Origin: a bacterium
GTDB taxonomy: Bacteria > Desulfobacterota > Anaeroferrophillalia > Anaeroferrophillales > Tharpellaceae
NCBI GenBank assembly: GCA_029935295.1
Contig: JAOZKP010000146.1
Span: forward strand, 1-7,178
Reading direction: 5' to 3'
Length of the DNA: 7,178 bases
Position numbers and translations under genes: made by a program. The notes beneath the pieces were generated by a model, which saw nothing but the letters and a program-made list of their open reading frames with translations, had not been told where the DNA came from and ran no database searches. Shown here in pieces: positions 1 to 6,032 of this stretch. Positions within the stretch are counted from its first letter, which is position 1. Every line of letters begins with the position of its first letter.

Positions 1-507
1 ATTACTATTGGGGCACATTCTGAAGGTCGGGTTATTGATTGCACAAATGGTTTAAGTGAAGGCCCTTTCACCCCGGAACGGGCCGGAACCCTGCCACTTT
101 TAGAGGCCTGTTCTCTTTTTTCAGAACGTAAACTGGAAGTTAATGAGATTAAACAGCTACTGGTCGGCAAAGGCGGCATGATGGCCTATCTCGGCACTAA
201 AAATGGGCTCGAAGTGGAAGAGAAGATTAAGCATGGCGACCAACTCGCCACCGCAGTATTTGCGGCCATGACCTATCAGATAGCGAAAGATATCGGGGCT
301 ATGGCAACAGTTCTTAAGGGTGCTTGCGATGCTGTCGTTCTCACCGGAGCTTTAACTAAATCGCAACGTCTGCTCGATCTGCTGGAACCCCGAATTGCTT
401 TTTTAGGAACTATTTTAGTCTTTCCGGAAGATGAAGAGATGCAAGCTTTGTTCGCGAGCGCCAGAGACATCCTTGCCAACCGGCGACCGATTATTGAGTA
501 CCAGTAA
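1..507 (+). CDS. buk: Butyrate kinase (acetokinase family), C-terminal part, 5' end outside window
   Basis: Reading frame 1 is open from the first base to a TAA at 505-507, giving 168 residues of a family usually about 355 long, so roughly the N-terminal half lies left of the window. Butyrate/branched-chain fatty acid kinases interconvert acyl-phosphate plus ADP with the free acid plus ATP in the cytoplasm, the last energy-conserving step of butyrate-type fermentation or its reverse in acid activation. Visible family signatures, in fragment numbering, are GAHSEGRVID (4-13), GPFTPERAG (21-29), VGKGGMMAYLGT (55-66), YQIAKDIGAMATVLKG (92-107) and the nucleotide-binding VLTGAL (113-118). Relatives usually have TGG in that last motif, so Ala117 replaces the second Gly. 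The C-terminus (FPEDEEMQAL onward) looks intact. An internal ATG at 178 is not a start, because conserved sequence continues upstream. It converges on the minus-strand operon. Acetate kinase is less likely given the motifs. Confidence 0.9.
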   Translation: MTIGAHSEGRVIDCTNGLSEGPFTPERAGTLPLLEACSLFSERKLEVNEIKQLLVGKGGMMAYLGTKNGLEVEEKIKHGDQLATAVFAAMTYQIAKDIGAMATVLKGACDAVVLTGALTKSQRLLDLLEPRIAFLGTILVFPEDEEMQALFASARDILANRRPIIEYQ

Positions 508-612
508 CAAGTATGCAACCCGCTTAAATTGTAAAAGGTTATTTTTGTAACAATATTAAAAAGGGCGATCTTAATTGAGGTTCTGCTTTTGGTCGATATT
601 GTAACCGTGGTT

Positions 613-1284
613 TCAATGGGAAAGGAATATCTCTTCTAACTCAGAGAGGCTGTTGATCAGGTAGTCCGGTTTATGGGTCTGCAGACGTTCAGTTTTGTCT
701 TCCCCATTAATCAGAATAGCCACGTTGATTCCAGCCTTACGGGCCGTCTCAATGTCGGTTACGCTGTCACCCACCATATATATCCTGCCAGTATCAAGCC
801 ATTGATTTTGGTAGTGTGATTTGATGAGATTAAGCCCTTCAATCTCCGGTTTAAGGAGAGAGACGTCATCGCGGCTGATGGTCAAATCAAAATAGTTGGT
901 GAGGGAAAATTTTCCCAACATTTTATCGAGGGCTTTGCGTCCGACATTGGAATCTAAAGCCAGACCCCAGCCCGCTTTTTGCAGTTTAGACAAGAGCGAG
1001 TGAACTTCAGGATAGAGTTTCCAGCGCAATATCGCATCAGCGTCAAAAAAATCAAAGACAGCGTCAATCCGGGTTATAGTTTCACTCAGAAATTTATGTT
1101 CAGTGATGTTTTTCTGCAGGTAATTATAGAGCCGGCAGTAATCTGCCCGGGCAATGATCTCCCGGTCAAGGTTATATGAGGTGATGCATCTTTCAATCAA
1201 AGGGTGGATCTCCTGCATGGCGGCCTTGAGTTGCCACTGAAAATCGACCAGAGTCCCTTCGAAATCGAAAATTGCAATATTCAT
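613..1284 (-). CDS. HAD-family hydrolase (phosphoglycolate phosphatase-like)
   Basis: This is a 223-residue cytoplasmic haloacid-dehalogenase-superfamily phosphatase, a normal length for the group with a small helical cap. Motif I is at 3-11 (IAIFDFEGT), with D7 the predicted nucleophile. The second acid, usually Asp, is Glu9. Residues about 15-90 form a mostly helical cap. Motif II is S112-N113, motif III is K145-P146, and motif IV is VGDSVTDIETARKAGI (171-186), with D173 and D177 for Mg2+. All catalytic positions are therefore occupied. The DxE form of motif I is known in the phosphoserine phosphatase ThrH, so activity is plausible. The substrate cannot be told from sequence; small phosphate esters or nucleotides are typical of the family. 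The ATG lies 28 bases after the HD-domain gene's stop with only a weak GAG-type ribosome site, and it is the last gene of the minus-strand run. Membership of the operon is likely but not proved. Confidence 0.85.
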   Translation of the reverse strand: MNIAIFDFEGTLVDFQWQLKAAMQEIHPLIERCITSYNLDREIIARADYCRLYNYLQKNITEHKFLSETITRIDAVFDFFDADAILRWKLYPEVHSLLSKLQKAGWGLALDSNVGRKALDKMLGKFSLTNYFDLTISRDDVSLLKPEIEGLNLIKSHYQNQWLDTGRIYMVGDSVTDIETARKAGINVAILINGEDKTERLQTHKPDYLINSLSELEEIFLSH

Positions 1285-1312
1285 CGCACTCTATTGTTTC
1301 CCGTTGAAAAAA

Positions 1313-1915
1313 TCAGTTTTCAAGTTGGGCCAGGCGGATCATGGCAGATTCATAAAGCGGTCGACAAAGTTCTTTCGCCTTGAGGTCGGAGATTCTTTCA
1401 AACATCCACTCAAATTTACTCTTCACTTTTTCCGGGCTCGATTCTTTAACTTTGACCGTAACAAAAAGATCGACATTAGTTTGAAAAAAGCTCAGGCTGT
1501 CGGCATCTTTTAGGAGATTGCTTTCCGGGTCACCGCCAGTTTCGTGATGTGCAACCAGATGGAAAACTTTTTCTGATATTTCTGCAGGACAATCCAAAGT
1601 GTTGAGGAAGTCGGTAATTATTCTGGCACTGCGCTGCTGATGGTAATCCAGAAAAGCCTTATCGCGGAAGGCATTTTCCGAGAGAAACATCTTCTCGTAG
1701 ATCGCATCTTCGCGAAAGGCCCGTTCAATGTCGTGGGCGACGCCAGCAATCAGCAGGGCTTCATCGGCCTGCTGCTCAAGTTTTAGCAGCCAGTCAACCG
1801 TGCGTGTAAGATGCAGCGGTACCAACTGGTTTGCAACCGCGGCAAAGGAGTTTAAGACAAACTCCTTTGCCTGGTTGAAGTAGATTAAATGGCCGGTTTC
1901 AGGGGGTCGAGTCAC
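1313..1915 (-). CDS. HD-domain metal-dependent phosphohydrolase
   Basis: This 200-residue soluble protein has the HD-superfamily ligand pattern: H35 (in LHLTRTVDW), the H61-D62 doublet (GVAHDIER), H92 (YHQQRSA), H123-H124 (VAHHETGGDP) and an Asp at 137/139 (LLKDADSLSFF). These residues would bind one or two divalent metals and hydrolyse a phosphate ester or nucleotide. No output or sensor domain is attached, and it is not a GGDEF-linked or HD-GYP protein (no GYP motif). The start is a GTG whose bases overlap the preceding gene's TGA as GTGA (1912-1915). This is a classic translational coupling arrangement and ties the gene firmly to the molybdenum hydroxylase operon. No strong Shine-Dalgarno is at optimal spacing, although an AGAGG lies further upstream. 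The substrate is unknown. Because it follows a hydroxylase and precedes another phosphatase, a role in dephosphorylating a pathway intermediate or nucleotide is a reasonable inference only. Confidence 0.82.
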   Translation of the reverse strand: MTRPPETGHLIYFNQAKEFVLNSFAAVANQLVPLHLTRTVDWLLKLEQQADEALLIAGVAHDIERAFREDAIYEKMFLSENAFRDKAFLDYHQQRSARIITDFLNTLDCPAEISEKVFHLVAHHETGGDPESNLLKDADSLSFFQTNVDLFVTVKVKESSPEKVKSKFEWMFERISDLKAKELCRPLYESAMIRLAQLEN

Positions 1916-4275
1916 GCGTTTTTTCCCGCCTCTTTTAGTGCCAGAAGAACCCGTTCCGGGGTTAGCGGCAATTCAGTAATCCTGACGCCGGTGGCATCAT
2001 AGACCGCATTTAAAATTGCCGGAATTGTCGGCATGATCGCGCCTTCACCGACCTCTTTTGCCCCGAAGGGGCCGTTGGGTTCGCCGCTTTCAATGATCAG
2101 GGTGTCGATGTTAGGCATATCCAGGGCTGTGGCGATCCGGTACTCACCCAGTGACGGGGTCATAAGAGCGCCTTTTTCATCAAATTTTACCTCTTCAAAC
2201 AGCGCTTCTCCCAATCCCATACTTAGCGAGCCCTGCATCTGGCCCTCAACCATAGTTTTGTTGATTGCGAGGCCGCAATCGTGGGCATCAGTCATATCAT
2301 CAACTGTGATCTTGCCGGTCGCACGGTCAACTGTAACTTCAACCACCTGGGCTGAGCCGCCGTAAGCGGGTGAAGTGCCGACCGCCGCACCTTTGAATTT
2401 ACCGCCTAAAATCGGCGGTTTGTATTTGCCGGTGCCGACGATAGTGCCTTTTTCAAGATAGGCCATGCGGGCTGCTTCAGTAAAACTTAATTCATCACCT
2501 TCAGGCAGATTCGGCCAGCCCCGGTGCTCTTTGCGGTAGTAGTCGCGGAATTTGGCGAAATCGAGTTTTTTTCTGCCTTTGACTTTGACAAAGCCGTTTT
2601 TGAAATCGAGATTTTTGACGTCCATATTCAGTTTGTCGGCAACCACTTCCAGAATCTGGGCTTTGACATTCTCTGCCGCATCCTTGGTCGCATGACCCGA
2701 CATCAGCGTCTGGCGCGAGGAGTAGGCTCCAAGGTCAACCGAATAGTCGGTGTCTCCGGAATCAACCCGCACATCACTTAAAGGGATGCCTAAGGTTTCA
2801 GCGGTGATCATCGCGACCATAGTATCTGCGCCCTGTCCGATTTCAGCAATACCGCTGCGTAGGATTACAGTGCCGCCATCTTCAGCCACCTTAATCTCAG
2901 CGGTTGAGTGAAAAGTGTCGGAACGATAGATCGGATAGCCGGCTCCGGAAACAAAGAAGCCGCAGGCCATGCCGATGCCCTTGCCATCCGGGAGTTTGCC
3001 TTTTTTCTTCTGCCACTTCGAGCTTTTTTTGACTGCTTCAACACACTCTTTCATACCCAGCGAAGACATGTCGAGAGCGTTGCAGGTGGTGTCACCAGTC
3101 TCCATCATATTCATCATCCGCAGTTTGATCGGGTCGATCTTGAGCTCTTCAGCGATGATATCGAGCTGCTGCTCAAAACAGGCCCGGGCCGCAACCCCGC
3201 CGTGGCCGCGCTGGGCGCCGCAGGCGGGCTTGTTGGTGTAGATGCGGGTACCGTCGTATTTCATGTTTGGTAGACGGTAGGGGGCGCCGAGCAGGGAACC
3301 GGCGTAATAGACCGTCGCAATGCCGAATGAGCTGTAAGCGCCGCCGTCGAGTCGGCAGGTGTGGTCTAAAGCCATGATTGTGCCGTCTTTTTTGAAGCCG
3401 GTGGTCATCTCATGAAAAAACTGATGCCGGGCCCGGGAGTGGAGAAAAACCTGTTCCCGGGAGTAGGTTAATTTGACCGGACATCCGGTTTTAATCGCGA
3501 GAAATGAGGCACTCATCTCCAGCGGGGTAGCTTCACATTTGGGCCCGAAACCGCCGCCGACGCAGGGCCGGACAATCCGCACTCGGCCAATCGGGATGCC
3601 GGTAACCATTGCAACCGTACGCTGGACGTAGTGGGCAACCTGGGTTGAGGTGTAGAGAGTCAGGCGGCCGTCGTGGTCATATTCGGCCACGCAGGCATGC
3701 GGTTCAATAAATCCGCCGTCTTGACGTTTGTTGGTCAGGCTGTGGGTATGAATAAAATCACACTCTTTAAAAGCTGCGGCAACATCACCGAACTCCTGAT
3801 GGACTTCCGCACTGATATTGCCGGGATAGTCATCGTGGAGTTGCGGGGCATTATCGGCTACGGCATCGTCCATTGTTAGAACCACCGGCAGCTCCTCATA
3901 TTCAACTTTAATCAACTCTAAAGCTTGACGGGCAGTCGCCAGATCGGTTGCCGCAACTGCGGCTATTTCATCACCGATATAGCGTACCCGCTCAGAGGCA
4001 AAGAGAGTTTCATCGTAACGTGCGGGAGAAACTCCGTAGGGAGTCAGGCCGACATCTTTGGCGGTAATCACGGCTTTAACTCCGGGGAGGCGTTCGGCCC
4101 GGCTGGTATCGATACTGATAATTTTGGCATGAGCTAGCGGGCTCTGTAAAATTGCGCCATAGAGTTGGCCAGTGCGATTAAGGTCATCGGCATATTGGGC
4201 CTGGCCGGTGGCTTTGATGGCGGCATCAACCCGGGGGGCTCTGGTGTTTAAGACATCAAACTGTTTTTTCGGCAT
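1912..4275 (-). CDS. Xanthine dehydrogenase-family molybdenum hydroxylase, molybdopterin-binding large subunit
   Basis: A 787-residue catalytic subunit that binds the molybdenum-pterin cofactor and hydroxylates (or reductively dehydroxylates) its substrate. The N-terminal 'hammerhead' domain covers about 12-130 and the Moco domains about 140-770. Visible sites are Q212 (TSTQV, equivalent to bovine XDH Gln767), GGGFG (240-244), RGHGG (356-360, Arg356 equivalent to Arg880), IGQG (479-482), GAYSSRQT (516-523) and the catalytic E744 in GAKEVGEG (equivalent to Glu1261). Cys247 stands where purine oxidases have Glu802. The CoxL AYRCSFR motif is absent, so this is not form I CO dehydrogenase. GGAYSSFG, YTNKPACGAQRGHG and NGPFGAKE match 4-hydroxybenzoyl-CoA reductase alpha (HcrA) best from memory. 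The ATG at 4275 is preferred over a TTG seven codons upstream, because AGGGGGAG sits 8 bases before it and the TTG would overlap the previous gene by 19 bases. It begins 2 bases after the iron-sulfur subunit gene. Substrate unknown. Confidence 0.93.
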   Translation of the reverse strand: MPKKQFDVLNTRAPRVDAAIKATGQAQYADDLNRTGQLYGAILQSPLAHAKIISIDTSRAERLPGVKAVITAKDVGLTPYGVSPARYDETLFASERVRYIGDEIAAVAATDLATARQALELIKVEYEELPVVLTMDDAVADNAPQLHDDYPGNISAEVHQEFGDVAAAFKECDFIHTHSLTNKRQDGGFIEPHACVAEYDHDGRLTLYTSTQVAHYVQRTVAMVTGIPIGRVRIVRPCVGGGFGPKCEATPLEMSASFLAIKTGCPVKLTYSREQVFLHSRARHQFFHEMTTGFKKDGTIMALDHTCRLDGGAYSSFGIATVYYAGSLLGAPYRLPNMKYDGTRIYTNKPACGAQRGHGGVAARACFEQQLDIIAEELKIDPIKLRMMNMMETGDTTCNALDMSSLGMKECVEAVKKSSKWQKKKGKLPDGKGIGMACGFFVSGAGYPIYRSDTFHSTAEIKVAEDGGTVILRSGIAEIGQGADTMVAMITAETLGIPLSDVRVDSGDTDYSVDLGAYSSRQTLMSGHATKDAAENVKAQILEVVADKLNMDVKNLDFKNGFVKVKGRKKLDFAKFRDYYRKEHRGWPNLPEGDELSFTEAARMAYLEKGTIVGTGKYKPPILGGKFKGAAVGTSPAYGGSAQVVEVTVDRATGKITVDDMTDAHDCGLAINKTMVEGQMQGSLSMGLGEALFEEVKFDEKGALMTPSLGEYRIATALDMPNIDTLIIESGEPNGPFGAKEVGEGAIMPTIPAILNAVYDATGVRITELPLTPERVLLALKEAGKNA

Positions 4276-4277
4276 GA

Positions 4278-4757
4278 TTAACTCTCCCCCTGACAATTGT
4301 TGGCGGCGGCTTTAATGGACTCGACAATTTTCTGATAACCGGTACAACGACAGAGATTGCCGGAGATGGCGGTACGGATATCGAGCTCACTCGGATTAGG
4401 CTGTTGTTCGAGTAAAGCTTTGGCCGAAAGAATCATCCCCGGCGTACAGAAGCCGCACTGGATCGCGCCGTTTTCAATAAATGAGGTCTGTAAAGGGTGT
4501 AATTTATCACCGTCGGCAAGACCTTCAATTGTGGTCACTTTGTGGCCGTCAACCTGAGCCGCGAGCACTAGGCAAGAGTTAATCGGTTCGTCATCCAATA
4601 GAACCGTACAGGAACCGCAGTCACCCTCGCCGCAGCCGTTTTTAGTGCCGGTTAAACCAAGGTCTTCGCGCAGCATTCGTACCAGAGTCTGATTCGGATC
4701 GACGAGAATCTCGCGGAGAGAGCCGTTGAGTTGAAAAGTTATATGGCATTTTTTCAT
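4278..4757 (-). CDS. Molybdenum hydroxylase [2Fe-2S] iron-sulfur subunit (CoxS/XdhC-type small subunit)
   Basis: This 159-residue electron-transfer subunit is the normal length for the family. The plant-ferredoxin-like N-terminal domain binds one [2Fe-2S] cluster through C42, C47, C50 and C62 (GCGEGDCGSC then NSC). The helical C-terminal domain binds the second through C101, C104, C136 and C138 (QCGFCTPG and LCRCTGY). Gln100, just before the first of these cysteines, is the residue that contacts the pterin in relatives. All eight ligands are present, so both clusters should assemble. Its role is to pass electrons between the Mo centre of the large subunit and the FAD of the medium subunit. 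The ATG at 4757 has an AAGGAG site 10 bases upstream that overlaps the stop codon of the FAD-subunit gene. It is 15 bases after that gene and 2 bases before the large-subunit gene, the usual medium-small-large order. Confidence 0.95.
   Translation of the reverse strand: MKKCHITFQLNGSLREILVDPNQTLVRMLREDLGLTGTKNGCGEGDCGSCTVLLDDEPINSCLVLAAQVDGHKVTTIEGLADGDKLHPLQTSFIENGAIQCGFCTPGMILSAKALLEQQPNPSELDIRTAISGNLCRCTGYQKIVESIKAAANNCQGES
4284..4291 (-). promoter_or_regulatory. Shine-Dalgarno site of the molybdopterin subunit gene
   Basis: AGGGGGAG on the minus strand sits inside the last codons of the iron-sulfur subunit gene, 8 bases before the ATG at 4275. It is the reason for choosing that ATG (787 residues) over the TTG at 4296, which lies upstream of the site and could not use it. 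Confidence 0.75.
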
Positions 4758-4767
4758 GATTTTTGAT

Positions 4768-4773
4768 CTCCTT
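4768..4773 (-). promoter_or_regulatory. Shine-Dalgarno site of the [2Fe-2S] subunit gene
   Basis: AAGGAG on the minus strand lies 10 bases before the ATG at 4757 and overlaps the TAA of the FAD-subunit gene, which suggests coupled translation of the two subunits. Confidence 0.75.
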
Positions 4774-5642
4774 TATCTGCTTGCGGCGGCATAAGCCCGG
4801 GTCAGTGCCCGCATCGTAAGTTGTTCAACCATAAGGCGGCTGTAAACGGCTGAGGTGCGTAAACCCCGGGGCCGGGCTTCCTGGGCCGTAGTCTTGGCGG
4901 CGGCGGAAAAGTTTTTCTTAGTTGCTTTTTTGCCGCATAATCCGGCGCCGGCAGTTGCGGCCAGCATCGGCGTCGGGGCAACGGCCCCCAAGGCGATACG
5001 CGCTTCTTGAATAGTTTTGCCGTCATCGGCCAGTGTGATCAATGCCGCAACACTGACAATTGAGCGCTCCAGCGCTTTACGGACTCCGAGTTTTTCGAAA
5101 GCACTGCCGCTGCCGGATGGTAGTTCCGGCAGAAAAATCAGGCTCATAATCTCTTCCGGCAGCATTACTTGTTCACCGGGGCCGACAAAGAAATCATCTA
5201 ATGCGATTTCCCGATTGTCACCAAGTTTCTCCAATACAACTCCAGCCTGCATGACCAGCAACGGCGGGGCCATATCGGCTGCCGGCATAGCCGTAACCAG
5301 ATTGCCGCCGACAGTCGCAAGATTGCGAACCAAAGGTGAACCGACCTGAGCGGCCGCTTCGGCCAGAGCCTGACCGGCAGCGCCGAAATCAGAATCAGCA
5401 ATTTCGGCAGCCGTAGTCCTCGCTCCGAGATAGATGCCGTCATCGTCACTCCAGAGTCCTTTGATCTCGTCAACCTGATCAAGGGCTACGACCTGGCTGG
5501 GTGAAATACGGTTTTTCTTCAAGGCAATCAACAGGTCAGTGCCGCCGGCTAAAAGCTTGGCTTTATCCCCGTAATTTGCCATGATCTGACAGGCCTCTTT
5601 AAGGTCGGCCGGGGCTTGATAATCGAACTTTTGCATTATCAT
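4773..5642 (-). CDS. Molybdenum hydroxylase FAD-binding medium subunit (CoxM/XdhB-type)
   Basis: The 289-residue flavoprotein subunit accepts electrons from the iron-sulfur subunit and passes them to an external acceptor (NAD+, ferredoxin or another carrier; the acceptor cannot be told). The FAD-binding domain carries LAGGTDLL (31-38) and TVGGNL (110-115) followed by P120, D123 and P126, the canonical TxGGNxxxxxPxxDxxP flavin/diphosphate motif. A CO-dehydrogenase-flavoprotein C-terminal domain covers about 178-285 (FEKLGVRKA, 182-190; SAVYSRLMVEQLTMRAL, 264-280). Between 115 and 130 there is no cysteine-bearing insertion of the kind that carries the extra 4Fe-4S cluster in 4-hydroxybenzoyl-CoA reductase beta; the only cysteines are C18 and C236. 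The ATG at 5642 has GGAGG 7 bases upstream. A second in-frame ATG two codons later is possible but worse spaced. It lies 18 bases after the unrecognised small gene. Confidence 0.94.
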   Translation of the reverse strand: MIMQKFDYQAPADLKEACQIMANYGDKAKLLAGGTDLLIALKKNRISPSQVVALDQVDEIKGLWSDDDGIYLGARTTAAEIADSDFGAAGQALAEAAAQVGSPLVRNLATVGGNLVTAMPAADMAPPLLVMQAGVVLEKLGDNREIALDDFFVGPGEQVMLPEEIMSLIFLPELPSGSGSAFEKLGVRKALERSIVSVAALITLADDGKTIQEARIALGAVAPTPMLAATAGAGLCGKKATKKNFSAAAKTTAQEARPRGLRTSAVYSRLMVEQLTMRALTRAYAAASR

Positions 5643-5649
5643 CTGTGTT

Positions 5650-5654
5650 CCTCC
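5650..5654 (-). promoter_or_regulatory. Shine-Dalgarno site of the FAD-subunit gene
   Basis: GGAGG on the minus strand lies 7 bases before the ATG at 5642. It is the strongest ribosome site in the run and decides the start in favour of MIMQKF over the second ATG at 5636. Confidence 0.8.
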
Positions 5655-5660
5655 AATTAA

Positions 5661-6032
5661 TCAAATAATCGTTATCTCGAGACCAAACTGCTGAATCCAC
5701 AAGGTTAACAGTTTGGCGTTAGTTTCTATCTGCTGACGGCGGTTGTGGTCGTTTTCATCTTTGCTGTAGGGAGCGCATTCATAATAGTGCCAGCCGCGGT
5801 AGCCGCCAAAAGGGGTGCCGTCATCAGGTTGGTTCATGGCTTTTACGCCGCGGGCGAGCTGCAAGTCAACCGGCACCACGACATGATATTCAGAAGCATC
5901 CGGGGCGATCCCCAAGAATCCGATATTACCGCAGTCATCTGCCAGGGTAGCTCGGAATACATCACTCTTTTTTAATTGTAACGGTACTGTTTCAGGTCCG
6001 CTGTCAGTAATGTTTTTTTCAAGGCAGGACAT
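5661..6032 (-). CDS. Unrecognised 123-residue soluble protein in the molybdenum hydroxylase operon
   Basis: I do not recognise this family. The predicted protein is hydrophilic with no signal peptide or membrane segment. The middle contains a beta-like stretch (EYHVVVPVDLQL, 48-59). The C-terminal third is rich in aromatic and polar residues, with GGYRGWHYYECAPYS (76-90) followed by an Asp/Asn/His/Arg segment and a probable amphipathic helix (about 101-116). Its start overlaps the end of the UPF0261 gene by 14 bases with only a weak AAAGAG upstream, so translation is probably coupled. It ends 18 bases before the FAD-subunit gene. The next in-frame Met is at 66, so a shorter form would lose half the protein. 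Position supports a real gene co-expressed with the hydroxylase. A substrate-handling, assembly or small accessory role is possible, but nothing in the sequence identifies one. Confidence 0.7.
   Translation of the reverse strand: MSCLEKNITDSGPETVPLQLKKSDVFRATLADDCGNIGFLGIAPDASEYHVVVPVDLQLARGVKAMNQPDDGTPFGGYRGWHYYECAPYSKDENDHNRRQQIETNAKLLTLWIQQFGLEITII

Noticed and set aside
508..612. Possible bidirectional terminator in the convergent spacer (imperfect A/T-rich pairing of TTAAATTGT at 524-532 with ACAATATTAA at 550-559)
   Set aside because: The stem is A/T-only apart from one pair, has a bulge and a long loop, and lacks a G/C-rich core with a T-tract. It is too weak to call, and nothing else is visible in the spacer.
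2033..3273. Plus-strand open frames opposite the molybdopterin subunit gene (for example 2033-2365, 2908-3273)
   Set aside because: They are antisense shadows of a strongly conserved gene, with no family motifs and no spacing that suggests independent genes.
1912..4275. Form I CO dehydrogenase (CoxL) assignment
   Set aside because: The AYRCSFR active-site loop of CoxL is absent; the corresponding region follows the HcrA/xanthine dehydrogenase pattern.
4276..4296. TTG start at 4296 giving a 794-residue large subunit
   Set aside because: It would overlap the iron-sulfur gene by 19 bases, and the strong AGGGGGAG site lies between it and the ATG at 4275, so the ATG is the better start.
1912..5642. 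Selenium-dependent molybdenum hydroxylase cluster
   Set aside because: No yqeB, yqeC, selD-like or ssnA genes are present in the window, so there is no contextual support for selenium dependence.
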